Shown piece by piece: positions 49,041 through 62,270 of a stretch of 64,000 bases of DNA. The stretch is from Trematomus loennbergii (lineage: Eukaryota > Chordata > Actinopteri > Perciformes > Nototheniidae). A program made the translations under genes and the position numbers. The notes beneath the pieces are model-generated. The model ran no database searches. It saw only the letters and a list, made by a program, of their open reading frames with translations, and was not told where the DNA came from. Each line of letters starts with the position of its first letter. The stretch's first letter is position 1. The stretch is taken from contig JAAOOA010000094.1 in the NCBI GenBank assembly GCA_012861695.1, forward strand, positions 62,001-126,000. Direction: 5' to 3'.

Positions 49041-51498
49041 GACTCTTTAAAGTAGAGACACTACATACTGATATACACCTGAACATCAGCAGGAGAGGAC
49101 TCTTTAAAGTAGAGACACTACATACTGATATACACCTGAACATCAGCAGAGAGGACTCTTTAAAGTAGAGACACTACATACTGATAAACACCTGAACATC
49201 AGCAGGAGAGGGCTCTTTAAAGTAGAGACACTACATACTGATATACACCTGAACATCAGCAGAGAGGACTCTTTAAAGTAGAGACACTACATACTGATAA
49301 ACACCTGAACATCAGCAGGAGAGGACTCTTTAAAGTAGAGACACTACATACTGACATACACCTGGACATCAGCAGGAGAGGACTCTTTAAAGTAGAGACA
49401 CTACATACTGATATACACCTGAACATCAGCAAGAGAGGACTCTTTAAAGTAGAGACACTACATACTGATATACACCTGAACATCAGCAGGAGAGGACTCT
49501 TTAAAGTAGAGACACTACATACTGATATACACCTGAACATCAGCAGGAGAGGACTCTTTAAAGTAGAGACACTACATACTGATATACACCTGAACATCAG
49601 CAGAGAGGACTCTTTTACAGTAGAGACACTACATACTGATATACACCTGAACATCAGCAGGAGAGGACTCTTTAAAGTAGAGACACTACATACTGATAAC
49701 ACCTGAACATCAGCAGGAGAGGACTCTTTAAAGTAGAGACACTACATACTGATAAACACCTGAACATCAGCAGGAGAGGACTCTTTAAAGTAGAGACACT
49801 ACATACTGACATACACCTGGACATCAGCAGGAGAGGACTCTTTAAAGTAGAGACACTACATACTGATATACCCTGAACATCAGCAAGAGAGGACTCTTTA
49901 AAGTAGAGACACTACATACTGTTATACACCTGAACATCAACAAGAGAGGACTCTTTAAAGTAGAGACACTACATACTGACATACACCTGGACATCAGCAG
50001 GAGAGGACTCTTTAAAGTAGAGACACTACATACTGTTATACACCTGAACATCAGCAAGAGAGGACTCTTTAAAGTAGAGACACTACATACTGACATACAC
50101 CTGGACATCAGCAGGAGAGGACTCTTTAAAGTAGAGACACTACATACTGATATACACCTGAACATCAGCAGGAGAGGACTCTTTAAAGTAGAGACACTAC
50201 ATACTGATATACACCTGAACATCAGCAAGAGAGGACTCTTTAAAGTAGAGACACTACATACTGATAAACACCTGAACATCAGCAGGAAGGGCTCTTTAAG
50301 TAGAGACACTACATACTGATATACACCTGAACATCAGCAAGAGAGGACTCTTTAAAGTAGACACTACATACTGATATACACCTGAACATCAGCAGGAGAG
50401 GACTCTTTAAAGTAGAGACACTACATACTGATATACACCTGAACATCAGCAGGAGAGGACTCTTTAAAGTAAGACACTACATACTGATATACACCTGAAC
50501 ATCAGCAGGAGAGGACTCTTTAAAGTAGAGACACTACATACTGATAAACACCTGAACATCAGCAGGAGAGGACTCTTTAAAGTAAGACACTACATACTGA
50601 CATACACCTGGACATCAGCAGGAGAGGACTCTTTAAAGTAGAGACACTACATACTGATATACACCTGAACATCAGCAAGAGAGGACTCTTTAAAGTAGAG
50701 ACACTACATACTGATATACACCTGAACATCAGCAGGAGAGGACTCTTTAAAGTAGAGACACTACATACTGATATACACCTGAACTCAGCAGGAGAGGACT
50801 CTTTAAAGTAGAGACACTACATACTGATATACACCTGAACATCAGCAGGAGAGGACTCTTTACAGTAGAGACACTACATACTGATAAACACCTGAACATC
50901 AGCAGGAGAGGACTCTTTAAAGTAGAGACACTACATACTGATAAACACCTGAACATCAGCAGGAGAGGACTCTTTAAAGTAGAGACACTACATACTGACA
51001 TACACCTGGACATCAGCAGGAGAGGACTCTTTAAAGTAGAGACACTACATACTGATACACCTGAACATCAGCAGGAGAGGACTCTTTAAAGTAGAGACAC
51101 TACATACTGATATACACCTGAACATCAGCAGAGAGGACTCTTTAAAGTAGAGACACTACATACTGATAAACCATGAACATCAGCAGGAGAGGACTCTTTA
51201 AAGTAGAGACACTACATACTGATAAACACCTGAACATCAGCAGGAGAGGACTCTTTAAAGTAGAGACACTACATACTGACATACACCTGGACATCAGCAG
51301 GAGAGGACTCTTTAAGTAGAGACACTACATACTGATATACACCTGAACATCAGCAAGAGAGGACTCTTTAAAGTAGAGACACTACATACTGACATACACC
51401 TGGACATCAGCAGGAGAGGACTCTTTAAAGTAGAGACACTACATACTGATATACACCTGAACATCAGCAAGAGAGGACTCTTTAAAGTAGAGACACTA
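49041..51498. repeat. 57-bp minisatellite, unit D, about 43 copies
   Basis: Carries the same variant set and variant order as B' (TGATAAACACC, TGACATACACCTGG, TGTTATACACC, CAGCAAGAGAGG). Interrupted at its end by the 1-kb element, with a remainder at 52526-52604. Confidence 0.95.
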
Positions 51499-52525
51499 CA
51501 CAGGAAATATTGGTGAGTATTTTTTCCAGAGTAATTACTATTTTGCTCTGAAATAGTGATATTTAATCATTTTGGAGTGTATTTATTACTCATAGCTTCT
51601 AGAGTGCGATCAAAAATGCAGAGTCAATTCTATTGAGTTAAACCATGACCACGCTGTAACGGAGGTGATCTCTGGGGCCATAGATCTCGGTCTCCGTTAC
51701 GGATTATATAGCTTCATTATTGGCGAAGTATAATCATTTGTTCCACGCTAAAACATTGCACAGGAAGCATGTGATTATATGTCATTTATGCATATATTTG
51801 TCACGATCTGTCTATGTTTTAGTTTGTCTGTCTCTGTTTCCTGTTTTAGTTTGAAAAGTGTTCCCCCTCCCGTCTTGTCTGTTGCTGGTGATTGCGTTCA
51901 CCTGGTGCCCTGTGTTTCTCCTCCCTCCTCACCTGTGTCTTGTTGGTTTGATTAGTCCTGTGTGTATTTAGGTTCTGGTTTCCTGTTAGTGTGTGTGTGT
52001 GAGGTCCTTGGTGCTGGTGACTGTGTTCACGTGAGACAGTCATATTGAGGCTGTGTATCCTGTACCACAAAGAGGAATAAATGCCCACACCCGGTTGTAT
52101 TTGAACTCTCTGCCTCTGCCTCCTTGCTTGGTCGGGCAGCTCAATGGTCAGCTTCACACACGCCCACTCATGTTCCTTAAGCACTTTGGTTTTTGACCTT
52201 TTTTATTGTAAAGATCATTATGGTTCATTTATTCTATTCTGAGTAAAATGACCTTCGATTGGGAGTAAAATTACCTTCTATTGGGAGTAAAATGACCTTC
52301 TATTATGAGTAAAATGGCAGTAGAGTTGTTTTTAATATACACTACATAGAGTAAATAACCATTAAGCAGAGTCAAATCTAAGCCATAATAGAGTAAAATG
52401 AACTCTAAAAATACAACTCTGAACAAAGAGTACATTTGACTCTTATAGGTTGGGACCAAATGTTATATTTTTAGAGTAAAATGTTCTTCAATTTGAGTCA
52501 ATTTTACTCAGAGAAATTTACTGTG
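51499..52525. mobile_element. 1-kb TA-flanked element, unit D
   Basis: Same position within the 57-bp unit, same ends and same nested LTR-like middle as 36934-37941. It has one additional GAGTAAAATTACCTTCTATT repeat near 52264. Identity of position shows one insertion followed by segmental duplication. Confidence 0.75.
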
Positions 52526-52675
52526 TACATACTGATACACCTGAACATTAGCAGGAGAGGACTCTTTAAAGTAGAGTCACTACATACTGATATACACCTG
52601 AACTTTCTGTATATCCCTTTTCTTTCCCTGCAGGCTCATGATGATGAAGATGATGCACTGACCTACAGCACTGTG

Positions 52676-52924
52676 ACGTATCGTCCACACGGTTACGTCG
52701 CGTTGAAGCTTACCGTTGGCGTGTCTGGCGTGCGACCAACAACCAATCACATAAATCTCCCGCCCCGGACACACAAGCACACGTTTAGCTAGCGCTTGTA
52801 CTGGCATATGATTTGATTGGCTAGCACTTGTACTGGCATATGATTTGATTGGCTGGCGCTTCTGTTGACGTTTGAAAAGTTGAACTTTTCTCAACTTTCA
52901 AAGCGACGCGACGGAACCACAATG
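52676..52924. mobile_element. MITE-like insertion in the tail exon, unit D
   Basis: Same junctions as in A and B (GTG / CAGTTCGGCG) but 249 bp long, because the segment CTAGC(G/A)CTTGTACTGGCA TATGATTTGATTGG is tandemly duplicated at about 52788-52850. The second-ITIM remnant follows at 52925-52989. Confidence 0.8.
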
Positions 52925-53821
52925 CAGTTCGGCGAAGCCTCCACTGATCCCAGCCTCCTCTACGCCACCGTCAACAAACCAAAAAAATAATACAGTTTAA
53001 TGCTGTATTTTAAACTAGGCACAATTGTTATAACCATATTACAAGGGCAAAGCGAGCAGAGTTATAATAAGATTTATATTGACCATGTTTAGCTTTTTTT
53101 GGCTTAATTGCATCAAAGTGAGAGTACAGCAAACATGTGAGTCCCTCTAGAGGTGGATCGTGAGAAAGGTGCAGACATGTTGGAGATTTACTGTATTCTT
53201 AATACTTACAGTGTGGGCATAATGAAGGTTTTGTTAAATTGATTCTGGCTTTTTTATTACTGTTTTAAAGAGTATTGCTTTTTCTTCTGCACATTTGATT
53301 GTTTTGTATTTTACTAAATAAAGTGACCTATTAGCCTTACAAGAGTGCAGGTGTATTTCCTTGTATGGTTTTTACTAATATGACATTCTCAAAACATCAG
53401 GTAAGTTCTTAAAGTAAGATAAGATAAGATAAGATAGATAAGATAAGATGGACCTTTATAATCCCCGTGGGGAAATTCAGTAGTTTAACAGCAACAGGTT
53501 AAGAATGAAAAACAGGACAGAACAGATTCACACAGATTAATACAATTAAAGATAAAATCAAAGATAAAAAGAGGGGAGAGGTTAAATTGTTAAAATTCTG
53601 ATAATTAATACAAATGTGATAGTCATGATCAGGACTGATATTGGATAAAAAAAAAATAGCATCAATAAATTGCTTTTTATTGAAGGTTTTGGAATAGGCA
53701 TTTTTGAAAAAAGAAAAAACAGTTTTTCCTTAAAGTGTGTCACTTCAAAAAGCAATGTTGGTGCTAGTTATTGAAAAATATAAAGAACATAATAACATAT
53801 TTGTGTTTCCTCCAACAACAG

Positions 53822-53895
53822 ACTGTAATGAAGATGAAGATGATGAAGATGATGAAGATGCTGAGATGCCGTGGCAATCTACAGAAAAGCTTTGA
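53822..53895 (+). CDS. alternative acidic terminal exon, unit D
   Basis: 74 nt, open to TGA at 53893-53895, identical in plan to B'. Acidic run followed by AEMPWQSTEKL. Confidence 0.35.
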
Positions 53896-56800
53896 GGTTT
53901 GAACGTTTTTTATTCAAAGTAGTAGATTTCTCAACAAACAAATGATCAATGTAGACGGATAGACAACAAGAAACATCCTTTAAACTTCATATTATAGATA
54001 AGGTTATGTAGTGTAATGTGTGTTTGTTACTACAGATAAAACTATGTATAAAACATTCAACAGTTACCTCCTCCCCCGCTGGTGACAGATGTGAGGAGTC
54101 GGACATTTTCTCAACGTAAATCAAACACCACGAAGGCCCGGTGAAATACATTCCTTAATAATTCATAGAAACAGGTCAACAGGGAGATTCACACCGTGTG
54201 TTTCCCTCCTGTTATTCCCTCACAGAATATTAAATCATTTTAAAACAAATGTTCTATAAATCTAGAGCAGAGGTTTTCACTCTTCTCCATCATCTCCCAC
54301 ACCTAAAGACAAACTGACACACTCAAAATGTAATGTTTATGCCATTTGAAATGTTATAAAACAAGTGTTACGACCCCCTCCAAGGCCAACAACATCCCAT
54401 AATGTGATCTCTCCCTCTTCTGTTGCACATGTTGCACACCCACACACACCTTACTGATAAATGACTTCCACGTTTGTTTAGGTTTGTTCAGTCCTTTGGT
54501 TTTGTTATATTGTAAATAAATCAGTCCTTTTGTTACACTTAAACTTGTCTTGTCACCCATCCTTGTTGCAGCCTATTAGCCGGGCTGTAAAGTGATAAAA
54601 TAATATGCAAAAAATGTTGTGTTGATAATATTTCTAAAAAGTAATAGTATGTCAAAAAAAAGGGATAGTAAACAATATTGGAAAATATTTTTGAAAAAAG
54701 ATCATTATACAGTATGTCAAACATATGAAAAAAATAAAAGCATAGTATGTCGGAGAAAGTATATCGATGAATTATAAAGTATACGGTATAGTATTATTAT
54801 TTCTTATGTCGGAAAATGTCATATTATGGTTTTTCATCCAATTTAAAAAAAAGTCTGATTTGAAAATTGTAAAAGAAAAGTAAATAGTAAAAAGTTATAA
54901 TATGAAATTAATTATACTTCATTAGAGTTCATTTAGACAATAGTTACTGTTTCCATTACTCATGTCTCTGTTTGTATCTGGTCAACATCAGTGGTTAGAC
55001 CTGCAGAGCTCTGCTGCTGCTGCTACCACAGCCACAACAAAACCTCCATCTTGGTTCTCAGAGATGCAATTCATGAGAAAAACCACCAGGTCTCAGAACA
55101 CTGTGTGTGCATTCAAACACCATTAGCAAGTCTGTCTTCTGATAAGAAATGATGTAAAAAAAACAATACTGCAAGTATTTATGGAAATGAATAATTCAAA
55201 ATAGTAATATATAATGCTATATGTACATTCTCTGCACGGTTTTGCTTTAAGCACGTATCTGTTCAGCATCAGAGGGTAAAACCACAGGTTGACCTGGTTA
55301 ACAACATTCTCAAAGAAACTTTTTTTCTTCTTCAGTTCTCAGAAGGGAAATAAAGAAGCAGCAGGTGAGAGACTGACAGTCGAGAGCCAGAGACCGAGAG
55401 AGAAGCACGATGTCTGAATTCAGAAGGATCATAATGTCTTCATTCCTGATGCTGCTGCTCCACTTTCCAGGTGAGGATGCAGAGAACACACTTTAAATAA
55501 AACAGCTTTAAATCACTAATGGTACTTTACTACGTACTGTTCCTTTAACTGAGAATGATGAGTTGTGTTTGTAACGTGGTGACTTTAGTGAACTCTCAGA
55601 AACCAGAGATATATTTAGAAACTTCTGTATCTGCTGTATAATGATCATCATTCTGACCATAAACACTACAGTTGTTTTCATATTTCTTTCCGTCTTTGTT
55701 TCTCGAACAGCTGCAGATGTGAAAGATTACTCCCGCATTGTCAGAGTTGGAGATGAAGTCACTTTGCCTTGTGACAATGTGAATTACTATCAGGATAATT
55801 GTGAGAATACTACCTGGCTCTTCAGTGAAACAACAGCATTGGTGACTGTTTGAATACGGAAAGATTTTCAAAGAAGCCAAAGCTAAATCAGACAGACTGA
55901 GAGTTACAGAGAAATGTTCTCTGGTTATAAAGAAGTCACAGAGGAGGATGCTAGTAGTTACCTGCAGACAGTTCAGATCAGGAAAACAACAAGGTCCAGG
56001 CTCTCCTGTTTATCTGTCTGTTGTTACAGTGAGTATTTACATCATAATGTGTTCAAACTGTCTTGGTTAAACAATACACTGAAACATTATAATAATATTA
56101 TTACAGTGATGAAGTTAATGTTACTCTTGTTGTCTTTCTCCCAATATCTCCATCTTCAGTGACTGAACATCAGGACAATGATGAGGTGACGTTACGCTGC
56201 TCTTTGAAGACATATGGAGGGTGTATACACTCAGTGAAGTGGCTGCTTCAGGGTCAAGATGTGGTTAAAGATCACAGAGAGATTAAGACATCACAGTCTT
56301 CCTGCTCTGCCTCTGTGACATTTCTGACTTCTCATTTTAGTTACACACCAAGGTCTGAGTTGTTTACTTGTGAAGTAAGAGATGGTTATACAGGAGAAGA
56401 ACATCTGTTTCTCAGCCCTCAGTCCTCAGGTGAGAACATGATGAGATGTTTAAGTTATTTCAATCTGACATGAATAAACACCTTAAATATTTGTTTGTTT
56501 TACAGAAGTTGCAGACTAAATAGTTTGTTGAGTTGTGTTTATTTGTTTAGGTGAGGACACAACACCAGAACAACAAAAACAACGCCAACAACAAAAACAA
56601 CAACCACAACAGCTAAAAACAACTTAAACTCAGGTAAGGTTTAATGTATTTACTTGTAAAGTGTTTGATGGTTACAGAACCACAGCTGTTTCTCTTCAGT
56701 CCTCAGGTGAAAAGTTGTTAATTCAGAGTTTAAGGACAAAGAGATAGAAACCTCTGAGTATATGTAACTTTTGTAACTTCTCTCTTCCAGGTTGGTGGTG

Positions 56801-57440
56801 GTGTATCATCGTTGTGATAGTGGATGTTGCAGCACTCACAATAATCACTGTGGCTGTCATCAGACGGAAGAGGACTCAAGGTGAGGACATTCACACATTA
56901 TACTTTACAAACGAAGCTTTTGATGAACTTGGATTTTAACCCAAGTCTAATTTATTTGTTATTCTTTTAGGGACTGATACGCAGACGGATGACAACGTGG
57001 TGAGTTCAAACATTTTGTTATTAAAAAAATGTCAACACACACAACAGTCTCAAAATGACCACAGGGTTAAAGGTCTAATAATGGCAGTACTTTATTAGGA
57101 CTGTTGCCATTGATTACAATGCATGGATGTTGAATACGATGAAACCTATACAGCAAGTTACATTAAATAGGAGTTAAAGTAGGTCACATTAACGCTGCAT
57201 GTTATGGAGCAGATTTTATGTTTATTTCACTGCAACAATAATAATTAATAATATTAATACATTTTATTTGTGTAGGCTGATCCTGAAGATGGTGCTTCCT
57301 ACGCCTCCATCAGCTACACCAGGAAGAGCAGCAGGAAAGCCAGGGTAAGATGTATGTTGGTTATACTGATGATGTTAATAAAGGAAGAATCTATTGTTAT
57401 GATTTAGAATCTAAGCATTATATAGCATGTAAATGGTCTG

Positions 57441-57702
57441 TAAAGGCATTTTAATGTATAGATTAACATTTGTGCCTGAAACGCCTCCATTGGACTCCTT
57501 TGTTTACTTCTGGAACATAATGACATCACTATGTAACACCCAAACTCCTATTGGCTAGCGCTCCAACACATTGATCATTATAGGCTCGTAATCGTAAGGG
57601 GTGGACATCTCTAAGCGGTTGACCAATCACAACAGAGCCGGCCAGCTAACCAATCAGAGCAGACTGGGCTCTGGTTTCAGACAGAGGTGAAAAGAGGTGC
57701 TG
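57441..57702. repeat. interspersed repeat in unit E intron
   Basis: A block absent from other units, with CGCCTCCATTGGACTCC, AATGACATCACTATG, TTGACCAATCACAAC and AACCAATCAGAGCAGACTGG, typical of a common fish MITE interior. It joins the 57-bp array at about 57703. Confidence 0.45.
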
Positions 57703-58066
57703 CACTACACACTGATATACACCTGAACATCCGCAGAGAGGACTCTTTAAAGTAGAGACACTAAATACTAATATGAAACTGAACATCAGCAGGAGAGGAC
57801 TCTTTAAAGTAGAGACACTACATACTGATATACACCTGAACATCAGCAGGAGAGGACTTTTAAAGTAGAGACACTACATACTGATATACACTGAACATCA
57901 GCAGGAGAGGACTCTTTAAAGTAGAGACACTACATACTGATATACACCTGGAATCAGCAGGAGATGACTCTTTAAAGTAGAGACACTACATACTGATATA
58001 CACATGAACATCAGCAGGAGAGGTCTCTTTAAAGTAGAGACACTACATACTGATATACACCTGAAC
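57703..58066. repeat. 57-bp minisatellite, unit E, about 6 copies
   Basis: The shortest and most diverged array (for example ACTAATATGAAACTGAACATC). It lies directly upstream of the last exon and probably reflects the state before major expansion. Confidence 0.92.
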
Positions 58067-59107
58067 TTCTTGTCTAATCCCTTTTCTTTGCTGCAGGCTC
58101 ATGATGATGAAGATGATGAAGATGATGATGGTGATGAAGATGAAGCAGTGACCTACAGCACTGTGAGAGCTCCCTCCTCTTCCTCTGCTGCGTCCGCTGA
58201 TCCCAGCCTCCTCTACGCCACCGTCAACAAACCAACAAAATAATACAGTTGAATGCTGTATTTTAAACTATGGCACAATTGTTATAACCATATTACAAAG
58301 GCAAAGCGAGCAGAGTTATAATAAGATTTATATTGACCAGGTTTTTGCTTTGTTTGGCTTAATTGCATCAAAGTGAGAGTACAGCAAAACATGTGAGTCC
58401 CTCTAGAGGTGGATCGTGAAAAAAGGGGCAGAAATGTTGGAGATTTACTGTATTCTTAGTACTTACAGTGTGGGCATAATGAAGGTTTTATTAAATTGAT
58501 TCTGGCTTTTTTATTACTTTTTTAAAGAGCATTGCTTTTTCTTCTGCACATTTGATTGTTTTGTATTTTACTAAATAAAGTCACTTATTAGCCTTTCAAG
58601 AGTGCAGGTGTATTTCCTTGTACGGTTTTTCCTAATATGACATTCTCAAAACATCAGGTAAATTCTTAAAGTAAGATAAGATAAGATAAGATAAAATAAG
58701 AAAAGATGGACCTTTATTAATCCCTGTGGGGAAATTCAGTAGTTTAACAGCAAAGGTTAAGAATGAAAAACAGGACAGAACAGATTCACACAGATTAATA
58801 CAATTAAAGATAAAATGAAAGATAAAAAGAGGGGGGAGAGGTTATATTGTTAGAATTCTGATTATTAATACACATTTGATTGTCATGATCAGGACTGATG
58901 TTGGATAAAATGTAAAATTCAAAATAGCATCAATAAATTGTTTTTTTATAGAGGTTTTTGGAATAGGCATTTTTGACCTTTTTTTAACAGAAACTGTTTT
59001 TCCATTTAAAAGTGTGTCACTTCAAAAAGCAATGTTGGTGCTAGTTATTCAAATAACATACAGAAAATAATAACATATTTATGTCTTCCTCCAACAACAG
59101 ACTGTAA

Positions 59108-60019
59108 ACTAGAGAATGCAATTCCTGAAGAAATTGCTAGTGGGAATGCTTTATGCTGAAAAGTAATGTGTAAGAAGAAAGTGAAGAATTTAGATTGAAA
59201 TGATACATGAACACTGGGGCTTGAATGTGTGATGAGAGAAGAAAAGAAAGTAAAAAGGCTTGGAAAGCAGCAGAATATTTGAACTGCAAACCTTTGAACT
59301 AACTTGATGGTGAATGATCTGTCGCCATGCCAACGGCATTTGAAGAAATCTCAAACTGTCCCGTAGATGTCTTCACGGCTGGACTGTTAGCACACATGTG
59401 AAGTTTTAGCACTTTTTGAACATTTTCATAGGAGTTATAGCGACATCGTCTTTTATGGCGAGGGATGCGTTTCCATGGAAACGGCATATGGTGAGATCTC
59501 AGATTTGGTGTAGAGCTGTTGAGGCATGGGCCGGTGATATACAAGTGAAGATTGGGGGACGATCGGACCGTGTCCATTGGACTTACAGCGACATCGTGCT
59601 TCATGGCGAGTGGTCTGTCGCCATGGCAACGGCATTTGAAGAAATCTCAAAACAGTCCCGCAGATGTCTTCACGGCTGGACTGTTAGCACACATGTGAAG
59701 TTTTAGCACTTTTTGAATATTTTCATAGGAGTTATAGCGACATCGTCTTTATGGCGAGGGATGTTTCCATGGAAACGGCATATGGTGAGATCTCAGATTT
59801 GGCGTAGAGCTGTTGAGGCATGGACCGTTGATATACAAGTGAAGATTGGGGGATGATCGGACCGTGTCCATTGGACTTACAGCGACATGTGCTTCATGGC
59901 GAGCATTGTGTTGCCATGGCAACGGCATTTGAAGAAATCTCAAAACTGTCTCGTAGATGTCTTCACGGCTGGACTGTTAGCACACATGTGAATTTTGAGC
60001 ACTTTTTGAACAGAGAGAG

Positions 60020-60097
<78 letters not shown>

Positions 60098-60139
60098 TGT
60101 GTGTGTGTGTGTGTGGTGTGTGTGTGTGTGGTGTGTGTG

Positions 60140-60196
<57 letters not shown>

Positions 60197-61025
60197 TATG
60201 AAATGAACAGTTAGAACTGACTGCTGTCAGTTGGAGTGATGACATCATCGTGTTCCATTGCACAGGTGTTTATAGTTGAGCTAACGAGCTATGAAAATAT
60301 CAAAGGTTTCATTGTTCTGAATGAAAGATGAACCTTTACATGTGAACGTTTTGTGGAAGAACGAAACAGATATCTGTGAAATTTCAAAACGTGAAGCATG
60401 TCAAGGAAGTTGAGTATCTGAAGTGTAATTTTTGTGTACTTCGGGTTAATAATGTGGCCTTTTTGGCAGTTTAAGAAAGGTGTGCGGCTGCTGCTGTGAG
60501 GAAATATCTTCCTGAAATTACAATGGGCTTTAATGGAGAAATGTTGAACGTTTTTGTCACTTCATGCCCTCAAGAGGCATTTTGTTGAAATATTTTTGAT
60601 TAATTATTTGTCATTTTTCAAGCTACGAGATGTTTTCCTACGTTTCTCATGAAAATGTATGTCTCAGGAATGTAGGGTTTGGGAATTATGGCAGTTTTAA
60701 AAAAAAATATGAAGGGAAATTTCAAGATTTCCTACCCTCTAGCTGTGACATCACGCACTCTAATTTAACGAGCTGCGCAATGTTAAAGTTCAAATGTTAA
60801 AAATGTGATGTATTATGGGATGTATCTCTGGAATTATGAAAGTTATGAATGATAAAAGTAATAGCAGTCGATTCCCGACCGAGCTGAACGTTTTGATGTT
60901 TGAACGGAGTTTCTGCGATGTTGAATGTGGGAGGAGAAGACGGACAAAATAATTGGACGGAATAATAAACTTTTCGTCCGTAGCATAACATATAGTTGGA
61001 ATGCTGTATCAGCATTCCCACTAAA
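59108..61025. mobile_element. 1.9-kb insertion in the alternative exon of unit E
   Basis: In other units CAACAACAGACTGTAATG is followed at once by the acidic-exon sequence. In E it breaks after ACTGTAA (59101-59107) and resumes at about 61025 (AAGATGGAGATGATGAAG). Inverted ends AGTGGGAATGCT (about 59139) and AGCATTCCCACT (about 61011-61022) suggest a DNA element. It contains a tandem repeat with a period of about 295 bp (2.3 copies, 59308-60010), then (GA)n at about 60011-60094 and (TG)n at 60095-60195. Confidence 0.65.
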
Positions 61026-61029
61026 TTAA

Positions 61030-62270
61030 GATGGAGATGATGAAGATGCTGAGATGCCGTGTACATCTACAGAAAAGGTTTGAGGTTTGAACATTAGTAG
61101 TAGATTTCTCAACAAACAAATGATCAATGTAGACGGATAAACAACAAGAAACATCCCTTAAACTTCATATTATAGATAAGGTTATGTAGTGTTATGTGTG
61201 TTTGTTACTACATAAAAAACTATGTATAAAACATTCAACAGTTACCTCCTCCCTACGCTGGTGACAGATTTGAGGAGTGGGACATTTTCTAAACGTAAAT
61301 CAAACACCACGAAGGCCCGGTGAAATAAATTCCTTAGTAATTAATAGAAACAGGTCAACAGGGAGATTCACACCTTGTGTTTCCCTCCTGTTATTCCCTC
61401 ACAGAATATTAAATCATTTTTAAACAAATGTTCTATAAATCTAGAGCAGAGCTTTTCACTCTTCTCCTTCTCCATCATCTCCTACACCTAAAGACAAACT
61501 GGCACACTCAAAATGTAATGTTTATGCCATTTGAAATGTTATAAAACAAGTGTTACGACCCCCTCCAAGGCCAACAACATCCCATAATGTGATCTCTCAC
61601 TCTTCTGTTGCACATGTTGACACGCCCACACACACCGACCTTACTGATAAATGACTTCCACGTTTGTTTAGGTTGTTCAGTACTTTGGTTTTGTTATATT
61701 GTAAATAAATCAGTCCTTTTGTTACACTTAAACTTCTCTTGTCACCCATCCTTGTTGCAGCCTATTAGCCGGGCTGTAAAGTGATAAAATAATATGCAAA
61801 AAATGTTGTGTTAAGTAATCATATGAAATTAATTATACTTCATTAGAGTTCATTTAGTCAATAGTTACTGTTTCCATTACTCATGTCTCTGTTTTGTATC
61901 TGGTCAACATCAGTGGTTTAGACCTGCAGAGCTCTGCTGCTGCTGCTACCACAGCCACAACAAAACCTCCATCTTGGTTCTCAGAGGTGCAATTCACGTA
62001 GAAAAACCACCAGGTCTCAGACCACTGTGTGTGCATTCAAACACCATTAGCATGTCTGTTTGCTGATAAAAAATGATACATTCTCTGCGCGGTTTTGCTG
62101 TAAGCACGTACCTTATCTGGTCAGCATCAGAGGGTAACAGCTCCAGAGCTCTGCTGCTGTTATTAACCACATTCTCACAGAAACACTTCTTCAGTTCTCA
62201 GAAGAGAAATAAAGAAGCAGCAGGTCAGAGACTCTGACAGTCGAGAGCCAGAGACCGAGAGAGAAGCACG
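61030..62270 (+). other. 3' flank of unit E and upstream region of unit F
   Basis: Duplicated module: acidic-exon remnant (about 61026-61083), TTATAGATAAGGTTATGTAG block, LTR-like block (61551-61788), then a deletion joining to AAGTAATCATATGAAATTAA and the standard upstream region. It contains the empty hAT site at about 61849 (TTCATTTAGTCAATAG). Confidence 0.55.

Larger units (their letters stand above)
47556..52792 (+). pseudogene. Ig receptor, unit D (frameshifted; divergent stalk exon)
   Basis: Exons: signal 47556-47616 (intact), V Ig 47762-48090, second Ig 48223-48490, stalk 48612-48706, mini-exon 48756-48781 (26 nt, one short), membrane 48816-48903 (two bases short in CGGAAGGACTC), 29-nt exon 48946-48974 (intact), tail 52634-52792. 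The V exon shares the GCAGAGTAGAGC deletion with unit B. The stalk differs from other units: a longer Thr/Ser-rich exon (VSTTSTTVRISTTKTSS) with one base missing near 48625. The tail reads AHDDEDDALTYSTV and continues in MITE-derived codons to TAG at 52790. It is not functional as sequenced. Confidence 0.75.
55410..58243 (+). pseudogene. Ig receptor, unit E (best 3' half; V exon frameshifted)
   Basis: Exons: signal 55410-55470, V Ig 55711-56028, second Ig 56160-56429 (intact: VTLRCSLKTYGGC ... ELFTCEV), stalk 56551-56633, membrane 56791-56880 (intact), 29-nt 56971-56999 (intact), extra tail exon 57276-57344 (ADPEDGASYASISYTRKSSR), last exon 58097-58243 with TAA at 58241. The tail has an acidic run, then VTYSTV and LLYATV, both fitting the ITIM consensus (S/I/V/L)xYxx(I/V/L). 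There is no MITE insertion. ITIMs bind SHP-type phosphatases, so this is an inhibitory receptor tail. Defects: the V exon lacks two bases at about 55851, giving TGA, plus more small deletions (318 nt against 327 in C); the stalk lacks one base near 56568. These could be true decay or sequencing deletions. The mini-exon donor is CT, not GT. Confidence 0.8.
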
